A stretch of 64,000 bases of DNA from Bacteroidales bacterium (GCA_030690365.1 JAUYGX010000112.1:1-64000), one strand, 5' to 3'. Shown: positions 7,827 to 16,805, counted from the stretch's first letter. The notes: generated by a model not told the origin, from the letters alone. Numbers and translations: made by a program.

Positions 7827-8876
7827 CTACTCCACCCGATGTCTGCGTTTCGCCTGTTGCCTAAGCAACAAATACGATTGTTTGATTTGCTCCTCATCGG
7901 CTTCGGGTTCCTCTTCAAGCACTTTGGCTTTGTACTGAGAATAGGACATGGTCTCGATTTCGTCCAGTAAGGCATTCAGTTCCTCTTCTGTCATCTCATC
8001 TTCCTTAACGAGAACTGAATCCGGATCGGGAAATATGTCGGAAGCACTAATCACCTCATATTCGTACCCTTCAGGAACCTCAAATATTTCTCCGGATACG
8101 GGAACATCTATTTCGATGCTGGTGGCAGTTTCAACATCCTTTCCTACCTGCGATTTCAAGGTTAGTCCGTTCCAAACCCAGAGGCGGCTTTTTCCCTGTT
8201 TCCAGATGTCGCATGCTTTGCCCGAAATGGTTTCTTGTCCAACGATTTCATAGCCCATGTGGATGAGCATGTTACGCCCGGTTTCTTCCCAATCGCGGTT
8301 GGGATTCGCCAACCAATAAGCTGCCGGATTGTGAATTTTAACGGCACTTTTGTTTGCGTAGTCGATGCTGATCATATCGCTTCCAATAAGGATTACGGTG
8401 GAAAGCTCATCGGTTTTTCTTTTTTTGATCACCTTAGAGGTTGCAAATTTGTAGCCGCCCATGTCGATGTACTGGGTTTTTGTCCCCTCATCAGATCCTT
8501 CGAGCCGGTATTCAACGATGGCCGAATTAAAAGCGTAGCGTTTGTAATCTTCAGGTGGTTTGTTGGCCACATCGGCTTCGTAACCCTCTACAAACTCGCC
8601 ATACTTTTGAAGGCCGAAAAGGGTAAATTCCTCCCCTTTTTTCTCGGCTTCTTCTGCTTTTTGAATTCCGGGTTCAGCCGCTTCAGCTCCTTTGTCCAGA
8701 TGCTTATCCGCTTCCTCCATGCCTTTGTCCTCGGCCTTTGTTTTTTGCTCTTCGGCCTTTTCCCGTCCCACCTTCTTATATTTATTTTGAATCTTGGTTG
8801 GGATGCCAAACTGGGCATTACTTGTGGCAGAAAAAGCAACCACAAAGAGTAAAGTTAAAATGAGAATTTTTTTCAT
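7827..8876 (-). CDS. Secreted protein with Lys/Glu-rich coil and DUF4412-like C-terminal region
   Basis: 349 aa. A signal peptide spans about residues 1-21 (ILILTLLFVVAFSATSNA, then QF). Residues about 30-85 are an extremely Lys/Glu/Ala-rich coiled coil. The region from about 100 to 280 alternates strands and contains GKACDIWKQGKSRLWVWNGL, a pattern like periplasmic lipoprotein-carrier-fold (DUF4412-type) proteins. The C-terminus is acidic and ends KRRHRVE. The gene lies downstream of the secreted-protein cluster in the same orientation, 51 bp after the propeller lipoprotein. No enzymatic function is assignable. The 12695 gene has a related LWNG motif. Confidence 0.75.
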   Translation of the reverse strand: MKKILILTLLFVVAFSATSNAQFGIPTKIQNKYKKVGREKAEEQKTKAEDKGMEEADKHLDKGAEAAEPGIQKAEEAEKKGEEFTLFGLQKYGEFVEGYEADVANKPPEDYKRYAFNSAIVEYRLEGSDEGTKTQYIDMGGYKFATSKVIKKRKTDELSTVILIGSDMISIDYANKSAVKIHNPAAYWLANPNRDWEETGRNMLIHMGYEIVGQETISGKACDIWKQGKSRLWVWNGLTLKSQVGKDVETATSIEIDVPVSGEIFEVPEGYEYEVISASDIFPDPDSVLVKEDEMTEEELNALLDEIETMSYSQYKAKVLEEEPEADEEQIKQSYLLLRQQAKRRHRVE

Positions 8877-8927
8877 TGGTGAGTGTATTAATTCAAATTG
8901 AACATCATTTAATTAGTGGCACAAACA

Positions 8928-11183
8928 TTATTTACCAACCGTAAAACTATAAGCATCAGACCCCATGCCCACCGTATAACCAAGATATGGGCCTCTGAAG
9001 AATACTTTTTTCATGGGCATAATGGTATTAACAATATCTACCGGTTCCCAGGTATATCCTCCATCCCGGGTATGGTATAATTTGGTGTTGATGATATCCC
9101 CCACATCCAAAGCATCAACAGTGGCATAGCCCTCCTCATCACTCAACATCCAGATTGAGCCAAAGTTATAGGCATCGGGAACATTTATTTTTTCCCACGA
9201 TTGTCCGCCATCGGTGGTTTTAAGCACCACTGCAAATCCCTGACTTTCGCGACCCACAACCCATCCATCATTTTCATTTATAAAAAACGCATTGTAAAGA
9301 TCATCGTCGCGTGTAATGCCCGAAGCATTTAGTTGTATGTTTTCCCAACTTAATCCACCATCCTCCGAAAGCATGATATATTGACGCAAAGGGTTATCCT
9401 GGTCTTTTAAATTAAAAACGATGCCTTTTTCATTTCTGAAATACACTAAGGGACTGGTAGGCATATCATCGTAATAATAAGGAATATCGATTGACTTTAC
9501 AGGTTGGAAATCGCCGGAAGTAGCATTTGCGAGCCTAATCTGGTATGCCTCCTCATGGTTATAAATACCTGTTGCCACCAAATATCCGGCATTGCTCAAA
9601 GCTATGCTGGTGACCCAGAAATTATCGAAAGTAGGTTCCCCGTTTCCGGGAGGAGTGCTTTGCCAATAAATATTGTTCCATGTAGTTGAGGTTATGACTC
9701 TTCCTGCGAATGTCCGGGCCAAAATTTCGTTTTCGTTTAAGAAAATGATTTGTTCCATTCTTTCGAGAAAATCATCGGGAGCCATATTTTCCCATTGGTG
9801 GCCACCATCCGATGTATGCAGCATATAGCCCCAGAAACCATAGCCTGTACCTCCGGTCATCCAGCCTTCATTTTCACTCACAAAAAATACATCGGTATTG
9901 ATGGTTTCGTTGCTTTGGTTCAGTCCGCTCAAATCTACTACTTCCCAAATGGCATTCACCAGATTAATGGTAATGGTATCGGACGCAACCGCTATTCCCC
10001 CAATGATATCATTTACAATCAAGGTGTGTTCGCCATAAATGGAGGAAGCTGTACTCCAAGTGTATTCCCAGGGTTCTTGTGTGATGGTTGAAATAATATT
10101 TCCATCCACCAGAAATTCCACCTGGGTTGGAGTAGCACCCGTAACCCTGGCCTTTAAGAGTGTCTGGCTGCCCAAAGATATCCAATTTCCGTCAGCCGGA
10201 GATTCGAAAAAGATACCAGTGGACAAAGGCTCATCTTCAAGGTGCATGAGGTTTTGTTCAAACAAACAAAAATCGGTACTCCACTCATCTTCAAAAAGCA
10301 GCACATCTATTCTGATTCCCACTTCCGCTTTAACACCCACTGTATAATCCAGGGTCCAGTTTTCGGTTCCGGTGTGAAGTTCGGCTTCGAGAAGTGAACA
10401 AGCGGTAACATTGGTAAATGGCCCGGCTACACCATACAACAGCAGACTAATTTCAGGTCCTACACTGGTTTCCACATTCATCGAAATATCAAGTTCGGGA
10501 GGATAATAATCGGTGGTAAAGGTTTTTTCCTTGATGGTACTCCAACCGTCGGCAGAAGTGTAACGGGTGCCCAGTCGGCCTTCAAACGACTCAGAGGCTT
10601 TTGTGGTAAATTCCGCAGTGAGCTGTCCATCAACACCCACAAACAATTGAATTTTAGGCACAAAAACCACCGGAACAGGGCCAATGGCAAACGTCCAGGG
10701 TTCAAAATAGAATGTAGCCACCGGAATGCGCTGATTAACAGATGCACCATATTGCGAAACCACATTGATGGAGGCACTCTGGTTGATTTCCACCCCTGAC
10801 TCAAAAAGTTCGATGGTGACCTCCGGAGGCAAACACAGGATGCAGTAATCCCAGTTAAATTTAAAAAATACCCCCATATCGAGCGAAGTAGCTCCCTGCA
10901 CTGTTACCTGATCGGTTCCACTTCCAAAAGTGATATCGTAGTCCATGTCGAACACAGTGAAATCTGTATTTTTCAGAGACTTCAATTTCACACCGTCGGC
11001 CAGCTCCATACGTGCAATCTGGCTGGTTTTTAATAATCCACTTCTAAAGTCGATACTTCCCTGCAGGACGGCTTCTGTTAATCCTGCCGGTTGGGTGTGT
11101 ACTTTGGTTTCACCTTTTGAGGCTTCGATACTGGTTATCTTACGCAAATAGCCATACTGAGCAAACTCCGAAGCACTATCCAC
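8928..11183 (-). CDS. YCF48/BNR-like propeller and Ig-like lipoprotein, main part (frameshifted from its N-terminus)
   Basis: 751 aa from a GTG at 11183, but this is unlikely to be the native start. In the same frame, sequence upstream to about 11246 reads FTFSGESGLISNLNVGDILV, which continues smoothly into the protein, while the lipoprotein signal lies one frame away at 11201-11425. Restoring one base gives an 832-aa lipoprotein. An N-terminal strand-rich region (about 1-310) precedes a bacterial Ig-like domain (about 322-410, VEFLVDGNIISTIT). Then come YCF48-type repeats with TSDGGHQWE, TTDGGQSWE and TRDGGYTWE. Such proteins are extracytoplasmic; the role is unknown. Confidence 0.75.
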   Translation of the reverse strand: MDSASEFAQYGYLRKITSIEASKGETKVHTQPAGLTEAVLQGSIDFRSGLLKTSQIARMELADGVKLKSLKNTDFTVFDMDYDITFGSGTDQVTVQGATSLDMGVFFKFNWDYCILCLPPEVTIELFESGVEINQSASINVVSQYGASVNQRIPVATFYFEPWTFAIGPVPVVFVPKIQLFVGVDGQLTAEFTTKASESFEGRLGTRYTSADGWSTIKEKTFTTDYYPPELDISMNVETSVGPEISLLLYGVAGPFTNVTACSLLEAELHTGTENWTLDYTVGVKAEVGIRIDVLLFEDEWSTDFCLFEQNLMHLEDEPLSTGIFFESPADGNWISLGSQTLLKARVTGATPTQVEFLVDGNIISTITQEPWEYTWSTASSIYGEHTLIVNDIIGGIAVASDTITINLVNAIWEVVDLSGLNQSNETINTDVFFVSENEGWMTGGTGYGFWGYMLHTSDGGHQWENMAPDDFLERMEQIIFLNENEILARTFAGRVITSTTWNNIYWQSTPPGNGEPTFDNFWVTSIALSNAGYLVATGIYNHEEAYQIRLANATSGDFQPVKSIDIPYYYDDMPTSPLVYFRNEKGIVFNLKDQDNPLRQYIMLSEDGGLSWENIQLNASGITRDDDLYNAFFINENDGWVVGRESQGFAVVLKTTDGGQSWEKINVPDAYNFGSIWMLSDEEGYATVDALDVGDIINTKLYHTRDGGYTWEPVDIVNTIMPMKKVFFRGPYLGYTVGMGSDAYSFTVGK

Positions 11184-11200
11184 AAGTATATCACCTACAT

Positions 11201-11425
11201 TTAAATTACTAATGAGTCCGCTTTCACCCGAAAAGGTAAAAGTAAAATGGTGGTATCAATTGTTGAGATGGCCGACCGTGTTTCCAGGTCCATCACTTTG
11301 GTGATATCGGCCACAATCACCTCATTTGGTTCGGGTTCAGGATCAGGATCAGAGGTTTTCTTTTTGCAGGCAAAAGGAAGGGTAAGAATTCCGAAGGCTA
11401 GAAAAATCAGGAGAAGCTTTTTCAT
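11201..11425 (-). pseudogene. N-terminal lipoprotein signal fragment, separated by a frameshift
   Basis: 74 aa: signal peptide with lipobox (LTLPFAC, Cys at about 20), a Pro/Asp/Glu-rich linker and VADITKVMDLETRSAISTIDTT, after which the frame runs into an implausible tail and a TAA at 11201. The tail begins at a run of four A on the plus strand (11244-11247). One extra base there would join it to the 751-aa frame. The ATG overlaps the stop of the upstream PQQ-like gene as TAATG, so the two genes are probably translationally coupled. Confidence 0.75.
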
Positions 11426-12681
11426 TATCTTGCGGATGTATTTCCGTAATCACCATAAATCTTTGGCCAGCCGCTCGTTGCAAGACCACTGCCATCACCC
11501 TTAAAGCATCTGACCATTCTTTGTTCTGAAGAAACACTAATGATGTTTCCTTCGTGGGTAAACACCGGTGGATGGAGATTTCCATATTCAATTCCGGCTT
11601 CGGTTTCGGCATTTTCTTTCCAGTTTAATGTCCCGTTTGATTTAACAGAATACAACCCAAACAATTGTCCATCGTAGAAGTTACCATTTGACGACAGAAC
11701 AGGAGCATTGGTAAAGGTTGGATTAACCAACCATCCATCATTGATATCGGTTTCCCATTCTAATATACCTGAATGATTGTATTTTACCAAGTTTCCGTTT
11801 CCAACAACAACTTCATTATCAGGTGATAGGATAATACTACTATAGCTGTTTGTGAAACTTTCTCCCAAATCAAATTCATTCACAGACTGTCCTGAACGGG
11901 AAATAATTTCGATTTTAGTATCGCTCCTGACATATAAATTACCATCTGACCCAAAGGCCACGTTGAACATATCCAAATATCCATTTATACCTCTTGATTG
12001 TTTGTAGGTTGAGAGCTCATAGGCCCAAACAGAATCGCATGAATTACCATTATCATCGTAGCGAAAGAGAACATCTCCGTCGTTGAAATACAGTTCGTTT
12101 CCAAAAACACTTAGGCTAAGCGATCCTCCCATGGTTGGACCTTGTTTTATCCAGAGTTCGTTGCCATCAAAATCGAGGGCCAGCAGATAACCGTAAAAAA
12201 ACTGACCTGTGGACAGATACACTTTGTTGTTGTTTACGGCTACCATAGGCATCCATTCAAAATCATACTCTGCCGTCATATCTTTGGTCCAGTTGGTATT
12301 CCCACTGGAGGCTTCGATACAATAAATAGCTACAGGGTCATCTGTAACCACAAACACTTTTCCGCCAGCGTAAGTTACCTTATTGGTGGCTACCCCTGTT
12401 ACTTCATTTTTCCACAATTCATTGCCATTTTTATCGAGAGCGATCGTGAAAACCGAAGTCCAGTCTTCTGAAACCATTGAAAAATAAACGTTGTTATTTT
12501 CGTCAACAGCAGGAGTAATATTTGAAATTCCACCAACACCGATATCGTAACTCCACAACACGGGATGGGAGCCCGAAGTGGGATCAGGATCAGGGATAAT
12601 GGGATTGTTGTTTTTGTCGCAGGAGGTAAGGACAATGGCCATCAGGATGATTACCATGAATAATTTTTCTACTTTTTTCAT
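11425..12681 (-). CDS. PQQ-like beta-propeller lipoprotein
   Basis: 418 aa. The lipoprotein signal is MVIILMAIVLTSC, with Cys at about 21, followed by a polar Pro-rich linker. The body is a run of PQQ-like/WD-type blades: ALDKNGNELWKNEV, CIEASSGNTNWTKDM, ALDFDGNELWIKQ and SVKSNGTLNWKENA, each ending in the conserved aromatic. It is expected to be an outer-membrane-anchored propeller; ligand and partner are unknown. The stop overlaps the start of the next lipoprotein by one base. It sits second or third in a minus-strand run of secreted proteins starting at 13923. Confidence 0.82.
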   Translation of the reverse strand: MKKVEKLFMVIILMAIVLTSCDKNNNPIIPDPDPTSGSHPVLWSYDIGVGGISNITPAVDENNNVYFSMVSEDWTSVFTIALDKNGNELWKNEVTGVATNKVTYAGGKVFVVTDDPVAIYCIEASSGNTNWTKDMTAEYDFEWMPMVAVNNNKVYLSTGQFFYGYLLALDFDGNELWIKQGPTMGGSLSLSVFGNELYFNDGDVLFRYDDNGNSCDSVWAYELSTYKQSRGINGYLDMFNVAFGSDGNLYVRSDTKIEIISRSGQSVNEFDLGESFTNSYSSIILSPDNEVVVGNGNLVKYNHSGILEWETDINDGWLVNPTFTNAPVLSSNGNFYDGQLFGLYSVKSNGTLNWKENAETEAGIEYGNLHPPVFTHEGNIISVSSEQRMVRCFKGDGSGLATSGWPKIYGDYGNTSAR

Positions 12682-12694
12682 TTAGATTAACTTT

Positions 12695-13270
12695 TTAATT
12701 TTTATTATTGATTGATATTGATTTTATTTGAAAAACAGAGTCAGGAGGAGACCCCAACACCATTCGGACAGCTTTCACTTTCATCGAAACAACCGACAAA
12801 TGCAGGGTCGATTTCAACACTATGCCATTCCACAGGCAAATACTGTCGGACTGATTGGTGTAATTAATGCAGGTTTTATTTAACATTTCACATGACCCTG
12901 ACTGCATATATCCTAACCCGGTTAATATTTTATGGTTGTATATCGAACTGATCAGGGAGTTAGCCAGAGGATTATCAGGTAAGTCATCTACTGGATTTTT
13001 CGGGTCTGCTTTAAGAGTAACTCTTTCATTTTTAACAAAATGTTCAAAATATCGGTTGACCACCTCGCCATTCAGGGAGTCGTTGTAAAGTGTGGTACAG
13101 ATAAACCTTTTAGCACCAAAATCATCAAAATACAGAACAGAGGTGCCAAATCCAGAGCCCGAGTGCTCATAATAAATAGTGGCCGACCGAATGCCGTAGA
13201 GCATATTTTCCTGGGCAAAACAATTCATCACAAGGAAAGTCAGCAATCCGATCAGCCATTTATTTTTCAT
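12695..13270 (-). CDS. Secreted protein of unknown function (DUF4412-like motif)
   Basis: 191 aa with a signal peptide (WLIGLLTFLVMNCFA, then QE). It begins with IRSATIYYEHSGSGFGTSVL, typical of small LolA/DUF4412-fold periplasmic proteins, and later has SGSCEMLNKTCINY and SICLWNGIVLKSTLHL. The last motif parallels LWVWNGLTLKSQV in the 7827 gene, so the two may be distant paralogs. It is 13 bp upstream of the PQQ-like propeller gene, suggesting an operon. No function can be assigned. Confidence 0.7.
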   Translation of the reverse strand: MKNKWLIGLLTFLVMNCFAQENMLYGIRSATIYYEHSGSGFGTSVLYFDDFGAKRFICTTLYNDSLNGEVVNRYFEHFVKNERVTLKADPKNPVDDLPDNPLANSLISSIYNHKILTGLGYMQSGSCEMLNKTCINYTNQSDSICLWNGIVLKSTLHLSVVSMKVKAVRMVLGSPPDSVFQIKSISINNKN

Positions 13271-13374
13271 GTGTGTTTTAATATTGCTTGAAGCAGGAAG
13301 TTAGAAGTGGGAAGTCCGACTTCAATCCTCCGTGTTCTGGCTTCTGGCTTCTGTCTTCTGACTTCCCCCGATCC

Positions 13375-13923
13375 CTATTTCAACATAAAGGTCAAACCGA
13401 ACTTAACTGCTGACAGGGTGCCATAACCCACTTCGGCAAATAGGCCAAATCCGCTTTTCATCATCATGCGACCGCCTACAAAAGCTTCACCGTAAGGAGA
13501 AATGTGGGCTTTTCGTTCCAAATCGTAGGATTCATAATTATAATCGTAATCAGACCCAAGTTTAATGCCTACACCAACACCGCCATATGCATCCCACTTA
13601 TCGCTTGTAAACGTGTGTAAATGCCAGATGGCACGAGGTCCTATAACAAATTGGTGATAATTATAGTTGTCATCCAGCCAGATATTGCTGTAACTATAAG
13701 TGGAATACTTGTAAGCGATGATACCGCCAACCGAAATTAAACCCACATCACCTGTGGGGAAAATGCCCAATTCGCCGCTAACATTTATCGAAGGAATAAA
13801 TCCATCAGCCGAGAGCAAGCCAATGCCGGCGTTTAAAGCCAACCCGCCTTTGTTAAACACATGTTGCGATTGTGCACCAATGCCAAATAATACAAAGGCC
13901 AGCACTAAATAAACTTTTTTCAT
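13375..13923 (-). CDS. Small outer-membrane beta-barrel protein
   Basis: 182 aa. Signal peptide at residues 1-19 (VYLVLAFVLFGIGAQSQ). The remainder alternates hydrophobic and polar residues with Gly/Tyr/Asp turns (GGLALNAGIGLLSADGFIPS, WDAYGGVGVGIKLGSDYDYN, GFGLFAEVGYGTLSAVKFGL) and ends in FGLTFMLK, as small 8-strand outer-membrane barrels of Bacteroidota do. It is first in the secreted-protein run, with a 104-bp gap before the next gene. Probable structural or assembly role; no ligand is evident. Confidence 0.75.
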   Translation of the reverse strand: MKKVYLVLAFVLFGIGAQSQHVFNKGGLALNAGIGLLSADGFIPSINVSGELGIFPTGDVGLISVGGIIAYKYSTYSYSNIWLDDNYNYHQFVIGPRAIWHLHTFTSDKWDAYGGVGVGIKLGSDYDYNYESYDLERKAHISPYGEAFVGGRMMMKSGFGLFAEVGYGTLSAVKFGLTFMLK

Positions 13924-13991
13924 ACAGAAATAATTAATTGTGAATAAGAATAATTATTCTGCAAATCACCTAAATTCGACTAACGCGGGGT

Positions 13992-14012
13992 TCACCCTTT
14001 CGGGTGATTTTT
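13992..14012 (+). terminator. Short hairpin with T-tract on the plus strand
   Basis: TCACCC (13992-13997), loop TTTC, GGGTGA (14002-14007), then five T. The T-tract is on the plus strand, opposite to both flanking genes, so it would stop antisense transcription; as a minus-strand structure it lacks a U-tract. Confidence 0.4.
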
Positions 14013-14036
14013 ACAAAAACTGCTTGTTTTATAGGA

Positions 14037-15611
14037 TTATTGAACCATTTTTACCCTTTTCAGAGCTTCTACCCGGTTTTTTACATCCAGTTTAATGTAA
14101 ATGTTTTTGATATGGGTTTTAATTGTGTTTTCAGATACAAAAAGCTTTTCTCCAATTTCTGAGTTTTTATATCCAAAGGCAATCATCCGGAGTACTTCTT
14201 TTTCGCGTTCGGTTAAATCAAACTCCTCAAAATCGGGCATTCCATTTGGTTGTGGTCCCAGAATTTTTGCTTCAATAATTTCCGATTGCATTTTTCTGAT
14301 TTGTAGCAGGTAGTTTTGCAATTCAAGTCGAAGTTGTTGTTGTTTAAGCTTGTTTCGGTTGTAGTTAAATAGAAAAACCAGCACAATCAAAGTAGAAATA
14401 ATTACCAATAAGCCAATAAGCCAGATCTGGTACCTGATTTTTCTCTGGTTGAGCTCCCTCTGTAATTCGAGTATTTTGATGGCTTTATTCTTTTCCTTTA
14501 CCTGATATTTGGTCTCCATTTCGGCGATGTTCGACTTATCCTCTATGCTTACGAGTGAATCTTTAATTTGATTCCCGAGCTTCATATATTCTATCGCCTT
14601 GATATAATTACCACCCGTTAGATAAACCTTTGAAAGGAGTTCGCTCACCTCCAGCATGCTTTTTTTATCTTTCACTTCTTTGAAGGTGCTAAAAGCCAAA
14701 ATAAATGCTTCAACAGCTTTTTGATTATCCAGAGTGGAAAAATACAATTCGCCCTGGTTGCGTAACACTTTTGCTTTACCATCCGGATTGTCAATACTAT
14801 CCATCAATGAATAGGCACGTTCCAATTCCATTGTTGCCAGGCGATGGTTCTTCTTTTCAATGTGCATTCTGGCCAGATTATTCAATGCATAGGCCCATTT
14901 ACCAAAAACCCTGTATTTTTGATAGATGTTAACTGCCTGTTGATAGTAATACAAGGCCGAATCGGGTTGTTGAAAGAATTCATCGTAAAGAACTCCTATA
15001 TTATTAAAATTTGTTGCGGTAGCCAGCGTATCCCGCCTGCTTTGCCTGATGGTTAACCCCATTTGGTTATATTTCAACGATTTATCAAACAATCCCATTT
15101 CCTGATAGGCCACCGCAATATTGGTGTATACTTTGGCCAGCGAAATGCTGTCGTCTGCATCTAAAAAATAAGTAGCTGCTTCAAGGTACATGTTGATAGC
15201 TTCCTGATAGTTGCCCAAAATTTCCTGGATAACAGCCTGATTCGAAAGCATCCCAACAGCCTGGCTATAACGACCGGCTTTTTTAAAGTAATGTTCACTT
15301 TTAACAAAATAGCCGGAAGCTTGCCCGAAGGCTGATTTCCTATAAAGCAACAGCCCAACCTGCTGATAATAGGTAGCCACAAGTGTATCAGGAAACTGAT
15401 CTTCCAGATTTGTTGCATAATATTCAGCCATCAGAAGCAGGCTGTCGGCAGACAGGATTGAACGCAAATTGCTTTCAATGGCCTGTAGTTCTGATTGCTC
15501 TGAATTGGGGCTATTTAGTTTGGTCGTATTTCTTTCTGGATGGTCACAACCTGTGATCATGAATACAAAAACAAAAAAAGATAAGATTAGCAGGCATGTT
15601 TTGGGGTGCAT
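14037..15611 (-). CDS. Transmembrane TPR regulator with cytoplasmic LuxR helix-turn-helix
   Basis: 524 aa from the ATG at 15611; an upstream start at 15647 is possible but would overlap pfkA, and 15611 places a lipoprotein-like signal (LLILSFFVFVFMITGC) at the N-terminus. About six TPR motifs follow (for example SLAKVYTNIAVAYQEMGLFD). Next come a coiled segment, one membrane helix (IWLIGLLVIISTLIVLVFLF, about residues 395-415) and a C-terminal LuxR domain (LTEREKEVLRMIAFGYKNSE). Inferred topology: periplasmic TPRs sense, the helix crosses, and the HTH binds DNA. TPR-TM-LuxR proteins are common in Bacteroidota. Targets are unknown; the secreted-protein genes downstream are candidates. Confidence 0.85.
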   Translation of the reverse strand: MHPKTCLLILSFFVFVFMITGCDHPERNTTKLNSPNSEQSELQAIESNLRSILSADSLLLMAEYYATNLEDQFPDTLVATYYQQVGLLLYRKSAFGQASGYFVKSEHYFKKAGRYSQAVGMLSNQAVIQEILGNYQEAINMYLEAATYFLDADDSISLAKVYTNIAVAYQEMGLFDKSLKYNQMGLTIRQSRRDTLATATNFNNIGVLYDEFFQQPDSALYYYQQAVNIYQKYRVFGKWAYALNNLARMHIEKKNHRLATMELERAYSLMDSIDNPDGKAKVLRNQGELYFSTLDNQKAVEAFILAFSTFKEVKDKKSMLEVSELLSKVYLTGGNYIKAIEYMKLGNQIKDSLVSIEDKSNIAEMETKYQVKEKNKAIKILELQRELNQRKIRYQIWLIGLLVIISTLIVLVFLFNYNRNKLKQQQLRLELQNYLLQIRKMQSEIIEAKILGPQPNGMPDFEEFDLTEREKEVLRMIAFGYKNSEIGEKLFVSENTIKTHIKNIYIKLDVKNRVEALKRVKMVQ

Positions 15612-15630
15612 TTTCGAAAATTTGTAAGTT

Positions 15631-16671
15631 TTACTTTCTATTACCAAGGCAGATATCCAACCCGCGTGCTTTTTCTACCATGGCATGGTTGATTGGAACC
15701 AATCTGGTTTTTCCGGCCACTTTACTCAAGTCAACACTGCCTATTTTTTCTCCCTTCTTTATGACCATTTTACCGTATAAATCTTTGGCAATCAAATCCA
15801 CTGCTGAAGCTCCAAAACGGGTGGCGAGGATGCGATCCATCGGAGACGGGCTGCCTCCACGCTGGATATATCCAAGAATGGTTTTTCTGGTTTCGATGCC
15901 TGTTCCTGCTTCAATTTGCTCGGCAATATAGGTGGCGGCAGAAATCTCTTTGGGCCGGTTTATACCTTCGGCTACCACTACGATGGAATAGGACTTTTTC
16001 TTTTCAACCCTGGAATTCAAATACTTGTTTACCACTTTCATGTCGTAATCAATTTCCGGAATCAAAATCACGTCACCTCCTCCAGCCATACCGGCATAAA
16101 GGGTAAGCCATCCTGCATCGTGGCCCATCAGCTCAATCACCATCACCCTGCTGTGCGAGTTGGCGGTGGTATGTAGCCTGTCGATGGCATCGGTGGCAAT
16201 CCATAAAGCTGAATCGAAGCCGAAGGTAACATCCGTACCCCACACGTCGTTATCAATGGTTTTGGGGAGCCCAATTACGTTAAGCCCTTCTTTTGAAAGC
16301 AAGGCTGCCGTTTTCATGGTACCATTGCCTCCAATACATACCACGGCATCCAACCCAAGCTCATCGTAGTGTTGTTTGATCAGGGCTGGCTTGTCCACAT
16401 CCAATTCACCCCCTCTTTTATAGGGTTTTTCACGCGAAGTGCCTAAAATGGTGCCTCCAAGAGTTAATATGCCCGAAAGCTGACGCTCATCCAAGGGAAC
16501 ATATTCTTTGTTAATAAGTCCACTAAATCCGGAGGTCAAACCAATTACTTCCATACCATATTTGACAATGGCAGTTTTACCAACTCCCCTGATGGCGGCA
16601 TTCAATCCCGGGCAATCACCACCAGCAGTAAGTATACCTATCCTCTTTTTTTTGTTTTTAACCATAATCAA
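15631..16671 (-). CDS. pfkA: 6-phosphofructokinase, Gly/Lys hybrid (group III-like)
   Basis: 346 aa. Phosphorylates fructose 6-phosphate at C1 in glycolysis. Conserved PFK elements: GILTAGGDCPGLNAAIRG (N-terminal phosphate-donor loop), GGNGTMKTA (114-122), LPKTIDNDVWGTD (catalytic Asp in TIDND), MGHDAGW and IQRGGSPSPMDR. The residue equivalent to E. coli 104 is Gly (G117), as in ATP enzymes, but the one equivalent to 124 is Lys (K137), as in PPi enzymes. This Gly/Lys combination marks the mixed-substrate group III class, so donor preference should not be assumed. Start could also be the ATG at 16665. An exact TAATTTTG promoter element lies 24 bp upstream. Confidence 0.92.
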   Translation of the reverse strand: MIMVKNKKKRIGILTAGGDCPGLNAAIRGVGKTAIVKYGMEVIGLTSGFSGLINKEYVPLDERQLSGILTLGGTILGTSREKPYKRGGELDVDKPALIKQHYDELGLDAVVCIGGNGTMKTAALLSKEGLNVIGLPKTIDNDVWGTDVTFGFDSALWIATDAIDRLHTTANSHSRVMVIELMGHDAGWLTLYAGMAGGGDVILIPEIDYDMKVVNKYLNSRVEKKKSYSIVVVAEGINRPKEISAATYIAEQIEAGTGIETRKTILGYIQRGGSPSPMDRILATRFGASAVDLIAKDLYGKMVIKKGEKIGSVDLSKVAGKTRLVPINHAMVEKARGLDICLGNRK

Positions 16672-16694
16672 CTCTGGTTTATTTTGAGATTTGA

Positions 16695-16702
16695 CAAAAT
16701 TA
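16695..16702 (-). promoter_or_regulatory. Candidate -7 element (TAATTTTG) for pfkA
   Basis: Minus strand reads TAATTTTG, an exact TAnnTTTG Bacteroidota -7 box, about 24 bp upstream of the pfkA start. No clear -33 TTTG partner. Confidence 0.45.
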
Positions 16703-16775
16703 CTTCCTTTTTTGCCTCTAATTGCGTCCAGAAGTAAGTTTCACAAGATTGTTGAAAGCCTTTTTACAGGTCTAC

Positions 16776-16805
16776 AAAAAAATAACACGGACAAGCCGTG
16801 TTATT
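16776..16805 (-). terminator. Hairpin terminator reading on the minus strand
   Basis: AATAACACGG (16781-16790), loop ACAAG, CCGTGTTATT (16796-16805): a perfect 10-bp stem. On the minus strand it is followed by a T-run, so it could stop read-through from the hydrolase gene before pfkA. Confidence 0.6.

Noticed and set aside
8235-8852. 205-codon plus-strand gene inside 8235-8852
   Set aside because: Antisense to the secreted protein at 7827-8876, which has a clean signal peptide; low-complexity F/G/L-rich translation mirrors the Lys/Glu coil.
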